From positions 186,001-250,000 of the forward strand of contig VZSF01009943.1 in assembly GCA_013398295.1 (NCBI GenBank): a stretch of 64,000 nucleotides of DNA, in the 5' to 3' direction. A program made the position numbers and the translations under genes. Under the pieces are notes generated by a model. The model was given only the letters and a program-made list of their open reading frames with translations. It had not been told where the DNA came from and did not search any database. Of this stretch, positions 1-13,600 are shown piece by piece. Each line of letters starts with the position of its first letter. Positions within the stretch are counted from its first letter, which is position 1. The DNA comes from Chionis minor. Taxonomy: Eukaryota > Chordata > Aves > Charadriiformes > Chionididae.

Positions 1-849
1 TGAACATACAAACTTGTGAAACTTCAGACCTTCTAGAACATGAAGACAGCTGTAAAAACAACTGGAAAAGACTGCAGGAAATGATAACAAAATATGATAG
101 CGGTTTTCAGCCCCCTAAAATTACTTTCTCTGTTCAGTTATGTTGGCAAGAATAGCTCTGTGAGCTGCAGAACAGCAGAATGCAGTATCTATACCTACTT
201 AGTATTTCTTGACTGGCTCAGGTGAGGAGTGTTGGTCTTCCTTCACTGCAGCAGGAGTCTGATCACCCTGGTCTTTCAAGGTGACTGTGCATGGCAAAGA
301 GCCTCTTCAGACACGTGTTCTTCTGCAGCTAATAAGCTCTATCACCGAGGCTGCCACAGAGTAAGTAAAAGTGGCATTTAGACTGGTAACTGCAGTAGGA
401 GCTTAGAAACATTTCTTTACTGAAGAGTTCTTCCACCCCAGGAAACTGCTGAGCTTTTTCAAATGTTCTGGTTCATGAATTACGTCAGTCGATCCTGAGG
501 TGTGACAAGTAAAGAACAGCAAAGAGGTTGCACGTGTTTTTCAGTGTGTAAGCAAGTTTTACTGTGACAGTAAGATTAAATTGTTTCAGATCAAACAACA
601 CACTGTAGTTTGAAGTTTTTCTGGTGTTTAACATTCTTGTGCTACTCTTCCCCCAGTGCTGTGGCACGGAGTTGCCAAAAAATAAAAATATCTTGGTATA
701 ATGCTTTTAAAAAACAAACCCCCAACAAAACACAAAAACAAACCAACCCAGACTTCTCTAACATGTTCTCTGAGGTGGTCTTTGGTCTGTTTAAATAGTC
801 AAAATAGCTGGCTCTATCAGAGTAAGAAGTAGTTTCAAGAAATGAAACT

Positions 850-1105
850 GCTTGAGGCCAAGAAATGGCCTCAAGTTGTGCGAGGGGAGGTTTAGGTTGG
901 ATATTAGGAAAAACTTCTTTACTGAAAGGGTTGTCAAGCATTGGAACAGGCTGCCCAGGGAGGTGGTGGAATTGTCATCCCTGGAGGTATTTAAAAGACA
1001 GGTAGACGTGGTGCTGAGCGACATGGTTTAGGGGTGGTTTTGACATAGGTTTATGGTTGGACTTGATCTTGAAGGTCTTTTCCAACCCAAGTCATTCTAT
1101 GATTC
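850..1105 (+). mobile_element. CR1 LINE, 3'-end fragment
   Basis: Reads as a CR1 3' end in the forward direction: 'ggcctcaagttgtg' followed by 'gaggggaggtttaggttgga', then the 'aggctgcccagggaggtggt' block, the 'catccctggaggtatttaaa' block, and the terminal 'ttccaaccca..attctatgattc'. This order is the standard CR1 reverse-transcriptase C-terminal and 3' UTR layout. The copy is 5'-truncated, as most CR1 copies are, and is diverged (a rearranged stretch before the terminus at about 1025-1065), so it is not recent. It has no intact open frame. Confidence 0.9.
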
Positions 1106-4100
1106 AGCTACTCAGTGTTAAGGCATCTCGTGTTAACTTTAGACTAGATAAGACAACACAATGAAAAGTTTTTGGGGTGTCTGCATAGTGAAAGAGCTCA
1201 GGGAGTAAAGTTGTGATTTCCTAGCACAGGGTGCTTCTGTCTTCTTAGAAAGGCTTTAAAGTCATCTGGATTTTACACGAGTGGATTTTCTCGGTACTGA
1301 GAGAGATCCTAAGAGCCCCACCAGGTCAGGATAAACTCTCTGTAGCCTGGCACCCTGCCTGACGGAGAACAGCTGCTTTGAGGCTGCAGGAACAATGCAT
1401 GTGCAATCTGATACTTCCTCCAGCATGATGGCCTGGCTTCTGCCAGTAGGCATCCTGGGGGGCTTCAAAGCGTGCATCTAACTACCGATAGGTCTATTTT
1501 CTGTTGATAATCGGGTTTTTTTTTCCTTTTATCTTAGACCTCCACAATATTCCACAACAATTTAATTTTTGTAAACTCAGTTCATAATCACCTTCTCCAA
1601 ACACTTGAGTGCTTGATTTATTTTTTTCTCGGAGTTTAAGGTCTTGAATCAGAAAAACACTTGGATAACTTTGATACTTAAAAGTTAATTGAGCTTAAAT
1701 TGGCTCTGCATTATGATTGACTTTACACTTCAGGTCACAGTGATGCAGTGGCTTAAAGGATCTATATAGCAAGGGGGGCCTCTCCCAGAAGGTAGCATCT
1801 GAGTCATAAAGTCTTGTCAACTTGGGGCAAAACAGCAAGACTTGTATCACTTAGGTATGTGGATAAGCAGAGGGACTAGTTGATAGTGACTTTAAACACA
1901 GCAGTATAAAAACGCACACAAAGTAGGGATGATTGGTGGGGGTGGATATGTTTCCCTGAAAGGTGTGATGAGGAGGCAGTATTTTATGAAGGGCAGAACG
2001 CAGGAGTGCTGCAACTAAACTTAGATCAGATAACTGCTACTCTTCCTGCAGAGACTTTCTTAGTAACTCCTGATCTCCCTTGTGACATCTCTGCATCTGC
2101 TTGAGTTTTACTTTGTGTGGGCCAGTTTGCAGAAGCCAATGTGAATAGATACAAAGATGAGCGTCAGATGTGATGGTAATTATTTTATTCAAGTATCTAA
2201 ACCAGGGTAAGAAAACTTGTGGTTGCTATCTGAGCACTACTAGGCATTCATTCTGTTTTGTTGCTCTACAGGTCACTGTAATGGGCAGTATATGGAGAGG
2301 TAGATGAATTATCCGTACCGTGGCCTTGCCAAGTTTCAGCAAAATAAGCTCTGAAGCATTCTCCTTGTTTCTTTGAATTCTTGTCTAGAAAATGTCCAAG
2401 TATGCCCTGTTAGGCATAGTTAGAGTAGATTTGTTCACTTTGATTGTGCTACAGTGAAGTGGATTAATGTTCCCATGCTGCAGAAGCAGTGTCACTGCCA
2501 TAAATAGAGTTTGAGCGTGGACATAGAAAAGACAGTATTGTGCACATAAGTAGTGTAATGCAGTAGCTGCTCACTTGTGTTAGGTTTTCTCCCAGGCTGC
2601 TGTTTTAGCATGTGTAAGATAAAGAAGTGATATCAAGAATCCCTTGCAATGCTGGCAGGGTAACCTGTGAGTCAAGCATGGACTGGCTAAAGTAGGTTAA
2701 ATAGTGGCTCATGAAGTTCATTCAGATTGTGTTCCCTAAATAGTAAGGATGTTGCTTTAAATAGGTTGAGATGCTTATGTAAAGCTTGTCCCTTATAGCC
2801 TACTATCAAAATGGGAACAAACAGGTTATTTGAGGTAGATGTATTTTCTGCTTGTGGGTGCAGATAAGTCAGCGAAGGCTGTTCTCTGCCTAGCACACTG
2901 TGTTTCTGTAGTATGATTTGGGGAGGGTATTTAATACAATTGTAAGTCTTAATTGCTTAAGGTCTTGTGTTACTCATGCAAGAAGATGTAGTACAGCAGC
3001 TCTTAGAATATAGGTCTGATTTTATTTTTTTTTTTTACCCGTGGATGACACTTTGCAGTTCAGTGATACATTGATGTGCACTGCTGCTTCTCAGATAAAG
3101 TAGAAGGCGGATGTCCTTGCACTGTATGGGGGTATCTTCTGCTTCAGGACACCCTTGATGTCCTTGGCTTTTGGAATCTGATTTGTGGAAAATACAATAC
3201 AGATGAGCTATATGTAGTGAAGGGCTGGACTGGAGTTCATTGGGATCAATAAAAAGGTAGCAAATGTAAATGTGCGACATAGTTAATTTACTGATAGTTC
3301 TCCTTTGTATAAAATTAAGAACCAAAAAGAACAGCTGTGAGTGAAGCAATTGAGCTAGGGACAGAATTTTTGGTTCTTGTTTGAAAAATTAATACCTGTT
3401 CCTAGGGGAGCCTTTAACTTCACATTTGAAAAACAGAGCTAATCCTGGCCTACCTTTGCTTTGAAAAACAGTTCTAGGGCTTTTTTTTTTCTTTCCATGG
3501 TAGTAGTTTCTATAAGTGGTCATGAGCCAAGAAAACAAAAGATAAGATGATCTGTATTTCAAAAGGCATGAAGTAATTTAAGCTCAGTGATCTTGTTCAG
3601 ACGAAGGGAATTGGGTATCAAAATTGTCCACCAAAGTAAAACAGTGGTTTAAATCCACTTTGTGTAATTCCAGGTATAAACTTAATTTATAGCTGAAAAG
3701 AATAGTCAGCAATGGACCTCAAGGAAAATGTTTCTACTCTTTGCCTATAATACAATGTACCGCTATGTGCAAAGGCCAAAGACTTCAGCATTTCCAAAGT
3801 CTTAAGTGTTTTTTCTTTAAGGGCAACCTTATGACTTAGAGGACAAATGCCTGAATGGAAGTGGATTCAATAAGGTATTTGTAGGTTTTTCTAAGCTCCA
3901 GCAGAGTGAAAATAAACTACTGCTATGCCTGCAGCATTTTAATAATGAAATGAAAGTTAACTTTAATCTGCTAAAGGTTGGTGTAGCTATTATACAGTAT
4001 TGCAAATGAGTTTAGAAGCTAGCGAATTGGCAAGATTGAGAAGACCCTCTCTTTGGAGAGAAACAGGTATGTGGAAGGTTGGAACAGTTTCCTCAGATGC

Positions 4101-4464
4101 CTGCTGTCCTGTGGCCTTTATGAAAGACTTTTTGAGCAAACTTCAGTGGTGGCCAGGGACAGTCCCAGCTCTACTGTCATGGGTGAAACTGAAAAAATAT
4201 TCTTGAACTCTTTGCACCTGTTCCTGGATAACAGATAGTCTGGTACACTTCCAAGTATTTTGACTTGAATTGTAGGTTAAATTGATTTTTTTCAAATTTG
4301 AGCAGTATGCATCTACTATGTAATGATTATGCCTCCAATATCCTCAAATTAAGTGAAAAATAATGTACAGTAGTTTGAGTTGAAATTTGTGTAGGTGGCT
4401 ATTTACATTTGGCTTACTATCAGTCTGTAAAAACCAATTGTGGAAATTATGGGTGAGGAAAGAT

Positions 4465-4600
4465 GTTTTAAATCATCCTGTCTAATTCTCTGTTGATGTA
4501 TGATTACTTCCCACAGTATATATTTTTCTAGTATTCAATCCACTGTAGCCTTTGAAATGCCTTCAGGGATGTGGTTTCCTTAGCAGATAAAGAGCCTTTT
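4465..4600 (-). mobile_element. possible ancient CR1/L3-like LINE 3' fragment
   Basis: Read on the minus strand this resembles the old amniote CR1/L3 3' region. On the plus strand the order 'atcatcctgtctaattctct', then 'attcaatccactgtagcctt', then 'cttcagggatgtggtttcc' parallels the antisense CR1 order (atcatctagtctgacctcct ... ccaggatggggattccac). Divergence is high and neither end is clear. It may be a chance resemblance. Confidence 0.35.
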
Positions 4601-7600
4601 ATGGGAAGCAAAGGCAGTTTTGCTTAAGCTATAAACCTCATTGAAACTCACTGCATGCATTTTTGGATATTTCTTCTACTGTCATGATAACAGATAATAA
4701 CTTATGGAAATAAAACTTCAAATTAAGCTTCCTGGTCCTCTGGTTAATGAAAACATGTGAACTCTTAGTCTCTATTTGAAAGTAACTTCTGCAGGAGTGG
4801 GAGGAAGGACAGCAGATAGTTAGTGTGGCATCTAGAGACTAGAAGTCTGTGACCAGTTGTTCACTTGTATTTTGTGGAAGTTTTAGGAATGATTGTGCTT
4901 TTTACATGAAATATTTTTTCATGAGAGTAGAATTACACACTAGCAGTAGCTTTTGCTGTAAGAAATAATAGTCAAGGACTTAAAGCTTCTTGCAGAGCTT
5001 TCTGAGGACTTGAGTGGGACCAGCTAGTGTTCAGCTAGATCTCCATTTCCAGGCAAACACTTAGATTATTCCTTTAATAATTATTGCTTAATAATTTAAA
5101 GCTCTCTAACTTACTCCAGTAAAATATGTTACTCAAAATGAGTATCTTGTAGAAAGTGACTAACCTTTTCAGTCATCTTTTTTATTTCCTCTTCTTCGTG
5201 AAGTGTTATAGAGATGCTGCTTCCTATGCTGAAGTTATGTTTAAAAAAACAACTGCTGTTTTCAAAACTTTTTCAAAAGGGAAAAAAAAATCATTAACTG
5301 TATTGCATCAGAATGAAAAGTCTGTATTCCTGTGATCTGCAGTAAAGATGAGCTTAACTAATAAGTGGACTTAAACTCTGAAGATACTTAAAAACACAAA
5401 ACAGAAAGAAACCCAACACAATTTTGTTCTATGCTGCTAAAATCAATAGGGTGGAAGGTATCTAGTTCAAATGGTGGCTTTCTTCACAAACAATGTTCCT
5501 CAAGGGGAATGAGCAGTAACTTGATACAGAAAAGCCAATGCTGATTTGACTTGAGGAAAGCAATCCACTGCCTCTGCTAGCTCTGTGCTTCCACTTGGGG
5601 GGTGATATATTGGGTCTCTTGAACTTGGAATTTGTTCCTGTATTTGAATTTGAGTAGCTTAAATATACCTGGACTTGTTTAGCATTCTTTTAAACTTCGT
5701 AAATCATACGTAACATCTAGTACTTGTCTCTTGCAATGTCCATTGTTTGAGAAGGAATTTGCTTAAATAGCAATAATATCTTCAGGGAGCTATTAAACTA
5801 TTTTTATAGAGTATGCATTTGTGGCATAATTAGTTCACTTAAGTTTAAAGACAGTTTTTCAGCTGTGTTAGAAATCTGTGTTTTCCACTGTTACTATCTC
5901 ACAATCAGTTACTAGTTTGGACTTTGTCATTTCAAGCATAGTTGTATGGGTCTTTTGTCCTTCTAAACCTAATTTTGTGAACTGCACATCTGTTGTGTGA
6001 AAGTAACATAGGAAGCCTCTAAAGTTTTTTCTCTTTCGGGAGTGACTTTGTTAATATCAGTTAAAAGGCTTATCTATAATTACATAGTCCTTATTAACAC
6101 TGTGGTGTTTGAAAACTGTTGTTCACTTATTATAAGCAAGGTTACCCCCATCCCTTCCCAGATGATTTTTAGTGTGAAGTGTTTGAAAATCTTGAGTTAT
6201 TCAACATAATACTCAAATTTTTAAAAAAACAAAACCAACCAAACAAAAAACCCAAACAGACAAAGCAATGTAACAACACCAAGTTTCACCTTTTAATAAG
6301 TTTAGACACTGTACCAGGTGAAATCAGAATTACTTTGGTACAAAGAGCAGATTCTTTTGCCAAAAAGTGTGTAAGACAACAACATTTGTGCCATGACTTG
6401 GCTTTAAAGGGCAGGTTGGGGAGCAAGTGTTGAGAGCTTTTAATATTGATGGGGAGGTGGCAGAGCCTTAAGCGTCGGTTTCAGTTCTTTAGTGTGCTTT
6501 AAATTCTTGAAGTGAGAAGAGTCTAGGTTCCTAAAATTAAGTAAGGTATTAGATTATGCTGTTCTTTTGGGGGGTGTGGTGTGTGTGTGTAAACATTTTG
6601 TAAACTTCAAAAATTTGCCTATAAGGTAGACAGGTCAGGTTATAACTTAATTTAACAATGAATCTCATAAGGCTTGGGATACCAGATGGTGCTATGCCGC
6701 GTAGTTACTGAACTGACTTTTCTGAGCTTTTCGTGTAAAACTTGTGGGCTTTATCCAAGTACGTATAAGTAACGTGTAACTCAGCTCAAAATGGGGGAAA
6801 AACGCTGTGGATTTAATTGTTGGAGATGCTGCCCTGTGGAATTTGCTTTCCTTTAGAACAGTCCTGGTGACCCTTTATGCTTGCAGCTGATTGTGTAAGC
6901 TGTAAGAGCTTCCTGGCAGAACGATGCTAACTTAAGAGTGCAGTTATTACAAAAGCAAGATGTAGGAGGCTGTTTAGTGGCAGACAGGGTCGATGAGTTT
7001 GGATCTTCTTTGCTTGATGATACATATTGATGCCAACAAATTAAACTGGGAGGCATGCCTGACTTTCAAGGCTTCCAGTATATCTTCTTTTCCTTAAAAT
7101 GTTACTTTGTTCCTAAATTAGAAGCATGTCTGATAGCAATTAATGTTTGTCAGATCAGTTTCTTGAACTTTACAATTCAGATAGTTATACACTTGAATAC
7201 AGCTGGAAAAAAGCCATCCTTAATCAAATACAAAATGAGATGTTGCAACTACTTGTCAACTTCCTCCAAATTCTTTCTGAATCTGGGATATACTTGAGAT
7301 TGCAACTGCCCCCTGCCCCATTCAACAAAGTGCTTATTGGGAACTTGACGTAATTTTTTCCAAAAAGTTCTAGAGTATCTTTCCTTGTTTTGAATTACAG
7401 GGCCTTCTTCATCACTCCCTGTAGTTTTATTCTGTTTATTTTGTTACATAGATGATGTGCTAACTGTAAAACACTCCATTCTTTTCACATCCACTCTTGT
7501 AACTCTAAGTTTGAGTTCTCCAAATACTTGAGTTCTTATGTTGATACTTTAATGATGTTCTTAATGCATTATCACCAATGCCTTGCACACTGGCATTTGT

Positions 7601-10600
7601 TTATCTTCTCTGAAGCTGTGCTTTCCTGTGATCATCCTGTAGCATGTCAGTGTTGTGCAGTCATTTAGTTTGCTTTGAAACTATGGAGGTTTTGGTTATA
7701 GAGACCACTTTAGTATTTGTTTTTCCTCTTCCTCACTCCCATCCCCTTGCCACCCCTGTGGTTTGAGTTTTGTATGAGGAGGACTCAGAGGAAGGGAAGC
7801 TGAATTCCTTTTCCTTGTTTTTTCTCTTTCAAATACAATGGTGATTACAATGTCTGTATGAAACAGGCATTATATTTTGGTAATAATGTTTTGTCTCAAA
7901 GCGGGTGAGTCATCTTCTGACTGCTAAGCTTCAGAATATGATGGTCCTTAAGAACTTTTCATATGAGGAAGCAATAACAGATTTGTGGGATGGCTAATGA
8001 GTAATAGATAATTTAGTGTCCTGCTCCTGCTGAGCTTCAGAATCTGACAGGTATTTTGCCTTTCAGCAGGATGATTTAGAGAAACATTTCCTACCTGATT
8101 TATAATTTAATCTAATACATGAAGCCTTTAAATGCCAACTTCTTACATCGTGGTACAAAAGCAATGTGAATTACTCTCACAGGGTTACCTGTTGGGTTTT
8201 TTTGTTCATTTAGTTCTTGTGAGTTTATTCTAGAGCAGCAGAGATTAAACTTTGATCTATTAAAAAATTGTTACGGTTTGGGAAACAAGTGATATACTTT
8301 GCCTGTATTGGTGTCCATGTAACTCTAGCTTCATATTTGATTAATATGAGCAGAAGTAGCCTTGATATATTAAAGATTATTTTAAAGTTCAAGTAGAATT
8401 AGAGTCAGCTAATTATTTTTGAGATAATTAACTTTATATAGCTTTAGCTTAGTTTAAAAGTATCACAAATAATTACTTCAGCAAGCTACAAGTTTCTAGT
8501 TGGCTGTACTGGGCTTCTTTTGTGTAGCCTGGGGTGCTTAATTGTCAGAGTTCACACTTTCTATTAAATAAGAGAGTTTTAGTTTTCCCCATAGCACTTA
8601 ATGGCTCTGCTCAACATGAGTGGCCTTCTGAATACATGCTATTTCAGTACATCTGATGTTGTTCATGTATAGCTCTGCAGTTGGTATAAAACTGGTAAAA
8701 TTGCTTGGTAGTCTTCTGTTACTGATGAAGATGTTTTGATACCAAGGCTGTTAATTTTGGTAACTCTAAGGAGCATCCATTTTGAGAAGGAAGGCCTTTC
8801 AAAACATGTCTAGGTGTCTTAGAGCAGGAAAGCTTTTCCTAAGAGCTCTAGGGTACATCTGAGGCTTGTTGCGTAGTCTCAGACTTACGGGAGCAAGTAT
8901 CGCTATCAATGACTAATCCTGCAGGCAGGACCAGCAGGTCCTGTCCCAGTACCTTCAGCCTCTACCGGGCTTGAATTTGAACTTGCTCTTAAATTTTCTA
9001 ATCCTGTTTTAATAAACAGGCCTAGCTAACTGAGACTTGTTTTACTGTGGTGTCAATACAAATACCTGAGGATGAGTCTACAGTTTGCCAAGTTGTTGAA
9101 GATAATGCAAGTCTTAAGTTTGATGCTTTTGCCTCTTCCTGCCATGAACAAGCTGAATTACCTAGATAGCTTAAAAAAAACAAAGAGAGGAATTGTCCAT
9201 CTAGGGCTCCATTTCTGATGCATCAGAGCTTGAATAATCCAGTTCTTGTAATTCCCCTCTTCATTATGAGGAAGAAGCTCCTTTACTTATAGTTGTAATT
9301 GATAATTAATGAAGTCCTTAATTTGTTAAAAATGGCTTTTTAGGTTACCAATACTAGAAGGGAACATTTTTTCTAATCTTGTACCATGAATGGTCTTGCT
9401 GTCAAGAACAGATTTAAGTTTTCTGTACTGAAACATAACCGATAACTACATTCCAGACCAGAGTTGTACAGGTCATAAAGTTTGTTAAGAAGTAGCCTTG
9501 TGGGTTTTTTTCTAACCACGGCAGAGTATTTCCTTGACCTAGTTATCTTTCAGAGACAGATTACTGTTTTTCTTCCCTTGAATATTGTTGCCTAAAGGGG
9601 TTAGTCTGATGGTTTGACACACGGTTTGGAGAGCCTCTAGTCTTTGCCTCTTTTACTATTGAATTTGGATGCTACTCTGCCCAGCTGTGTTCTAAAAAAA
9701 AAGTGTAGGTACTTGAACTTGAAAAGCTCCTGCAATAACAGGCCTTGAGAAAGCAAACCTTTCTGCAGGCATGTAAGGCTCACAAGGTGCAAACTTAAAT
9801 CCTACATGGTACAAAATTTAAGTATGGAACTCTTCTACTAGGAATCAAAATTTTTTTGTCAAATGGTAGTTAAGTATCCTTACAAAATACATGTCCATGT
9901 TTATTGGAAATTGGAAAGCCAATGTGATGTCTCGTGACTAATTCCACATGGTCTAAAAACTTTTTTTCCTCCGAACTGTTGCCAGCTTTTTTTGCCATTA
10001 CTGGATCTGCATGGGTGCCTGCATGTGCTTATGTTTTATAAGGAAGTTATGGACTATTATTTGCTGCTGTAAGTTCTCTTTGCTTTGGAGGGAGGACAAG
10101 AGAAGTAAATGTTGGAAGCAGGAGTAATCCTTCTTATATTGCTGTGTAAGACCAGGGCATGTGCTGAATTAAGTAGTTTATACAGCTTGCCACTCTTCAG
10201 GTTCTGCTTCTTGTATATTACTGTTCTGCAAGTCCCTTTAGGCTTTGCTCTGAGTTATCTTTGCTGCTTTCTGTTTGGGGATTTTTCAAGTTCTTTGGTC
10301 TGGTGTCAAAATCCTGTTTAGATTCCCTGTAGAGAATAGCTGTCCAGAAAACCAGCTGTGTCTTCTGGTGCTGAGCATAGCTAAATGCTGCTCCATTTTC
10401 ATCATGGTGGTAAGAAATGTCCTATACCTTTCACCAGAAAGATCGAATAGAATTCAGTTCTCTGGTCCTCTTCTGTGTGGTGGCATGAGCAACAGATGGT
10501 AGTATCTGCAGTTAGGCAGAGCTGATCTTGTGCCACTGTAGAAGCTGCCTTACATAAGTTACAGCATGTTCCCTGGCTATCTAGGCTTGAGATCTAGTGA

Positions 10601-13600
10601 GACCCTGACATTAACGGATGGCTCAAGTGTGGCCATAGCATATTTGAGGGCCAGGTGTGGGAATATCAAGCATCTGTGGAGCCATGTGAACTCCTTCAAC
10701 ACCCCCACCCATGATACTTTTTTGTTTAAACTTGGTTTAAGTTCCTGCCTCCCAGGCACTACTGTTGGAACAAAAGGATCATCCTTCCAGTATCCAAATT
10801 GGCTCAAAACATGATCTTCTGTATTGAAGTGTGATCACCGTCTATTGAAACAACACTCATGGGCTTGTACTTGTATTTTTCAGTAAGCCTATTTCCACAA
10901 TGACCCTGGTTCACAATCTTTAACATTACCATACTATATTGTAATCCAATTCGCATGGTTTTGGCTTTTTCTGTCTTAGTACATGTTCAAAAATATGATC
11001 TTTGGGGAACCATAATACAAGTCTTGTAAGTAGGGTGTATGATGCAGTCAGAAACTGTATTGTGGTGGTGAAAGGGTAAAAGAACTTCCCAGAAGTCCTG
11101 TTCCCAAACAGAATTTGGGAATATTTTTTTTCTTCCTTTACCAGTGTCAGCTGTTTGACAGTCTGGAAGTTAATGCCTTGAAGTTATGGATTAAAAAAAG
11201 CGTACTTGTGTACTTCAGGAGGGGTTGCTGGCATTTCAGAGGGGAAGGAAAGAGTCTGTCCTCTGCAGCCTTTTTAGTTTATACTCTAGGTCTATGAATG
11301 GCTCTGAATGCCTGTCTCTTCCAATTATTATTTCCCCAAGCACCTGTATTTGTAAGACTGATGTTCTTGAGACAGCCTTTGGTTTCGTAAGTCTTTTTAA
11401 GTATAAATAGTATTTCTTCTTCAAATATGAATCTACTGATACATGCCCGATCTTCTACCTGGGGAGTTCCTCATGCATTTGTGAAATAAACTCAGTTCAG
11501 ATTCTTGTTCTCCTGAGTAGTGGTGAAAGCACTTACCAGTCCTACAAAGCTAAAATCAATGAACTGACATGTTCACTCCAACTGGTAGTGGCAATTTGAG
11601 TTGTTTCTTTGTCCCAGTCACAGAGCACCACAGTAACTTGTGGCAGTAGCAGGAACTGTGACCTAGATAGGAAAGAGATTCAAACTAGTGCTACAACATA
11701 TTGTCTGCAGAGCATAAGTGACAGGTTTGGGACACTTTGAATTTCTCCTCCATTTATTTATTTATGGTTGTTTTTGAAAAAAGGACCTTTTTTTCTTTGA
11801 TATTTTACAGGGAGTATTGCAAACAGTACTACTTGGCTGCTTTAGCTGATGTCATACTTGGGGTTTTTTCCCTCTGTTGTGGTAAAGTCCTTCCCTTATT
11901 ACAAAACAGGCTTCATACTGTGCCTTCTATCAGGGATCATTTGGTCTATATCCATTCAGAATGAGAGTCAAATCCAGTTTTGTGATTGATAATATAATTT
12001 GTAATGCATATTAGTAGTTTTACGTTTAAGTTACAGCAGAAATAACTTGATCCTTGAAGTTCATGCTAGGAAACGTGTAAAACCGAGGATTACAGAGAAG
12101 GAAATGAAGAGGAATGGCAGGATGTTGAAATGCATTTTTAGTGAACAGTCATATTTGTAATAACCTCTAATCTGTAAGAACAAACCTCAATGGAACTGTT
12201 AGCAAACTATGAATGCTGTTGTTAACTCCCTCTGAATTAAAACTCCTTCCCTTTCAACACAGCAGCTCTAAATCAGTCATATTTAAATTCTTTAATGTGA
12301 TTCATGCTTTGATTATTTTTTTCCCTCCTCCACTTGAAAAGGCTTTGTGTACATAGAGTAAGGCATAGGATGATATTCCTTTCCCTGACAAGTAAGGTTA
12401 AGCACTTGAGTATCACTAATTCATTTAAAAGTACTGTGGGTTTTTTTTAAAATACATTGTAGTGTCTGGGTTTTTTACTTCTCCAATTTAAATTTTAGGT
12501 GTTAGAAGCTTGAAAACCAATAAGCAAGGACAGTCCAATATTCAGGACTGTTTCTTAGAGTTGAGTATGCATGAATGACTGTAAGTGATGCCTTTTCTCC
12601 ACTTGTATTTATTTAATGTACATTTTGTTTCCTTTAGGAAACAAAAGTTGATCAACTAAACAATAGTTCTACTTATTTCATTTATTAGCCTTGCTGTACT
12701 TTATACGGTTGAATAGAACTTGGGACATGTTCCTCTTAAATGTTTCTATTCATTTTTTTCACAGAAGAAATGTTGCTGAGGAGTGCTAGTCTGTCACGAA
12801 AGCTGTTTAATGTTGGTTCCTTGTTATTTTAATGTATTAAAGATACAATTCTCAGAGTATGTTATTTAGTATTACAGTGCTCTTGCCCTTCACTAACCAA
12901 CTTGCGTTCAAAATATTTTTTGTGATCTATTTAAATACTTTGTAAGATTTGATAAGCTTGTTCTTGTGTGACACTCCCCACCCTGCTTGTTTCTCTTCCG
13001 CGGCTTTTTTAGTTAGGCTTAAATACCGTAGAAACATCAAAATCTCCAAAAAGCAATAGCTCTCAGATGTATAGCCAAGCTTAAGCCTGTTGTTGAAAGA
13101 GATCACAGAAGTTTCTAGGCTTCAACTTACTGCAAAAGCAGGTGAATAAAGGAGAAGGTGATGTGTTGTGGTTTTTTTCTTTAAGGTTAGCATGTGAGCA
13201 CCAGGTGGCAAGGGTTTTAACTGAAACTAGATTTTTATTGTTCGTTCCCAACATGGTTAGCTTCTGTTAGAAAACTGGCCTGAAGAATAAGATTGTGAGT
13301 TGATCCCTTCTTATTAATGGCTGATCATGTCCCTTGTCCTCATGTGAGTGTGTTCTCTGGAGCTGGTTCTTGGGCTTTTCCTTTCCAATTGATCCCTCTA
13401 CAGTATGCATGTCTAGAGAACAGTTATTGCTGATTATTCTTTCTCGCCATGCTAGGTAAACCAGGCTCTTCTGAAGTAGCCTCTCTGTGAACCTTTCCTA
13501 CCTCCAGCTCCTTTCTTGAAGCACTGCAGTGTTTTTTCTGCTTTGGGTCTGCTTTTGCTTTATTCTGTCTCCTTTTACGGCTGCATTGTGTTGCTGACTG

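Noticed and set aside
329..360. Possible 32-nt microexon (acceptor-like ttctgcag, donor gtaagt at 361)
   Set aside because: Signals match, but the exon is very short. Similar chance pairs (for example around 251-281 and 39646-39664) occur elsewhere in the window, so evidence is insufficient.
705..755. A/C-rich run that might be a LINE/SINE tail (similar run at 6220-6280)
   Set aside because: No element body adjoins it and the pattern is irregular. It is treated as low-complexity sequence common in avian introns.
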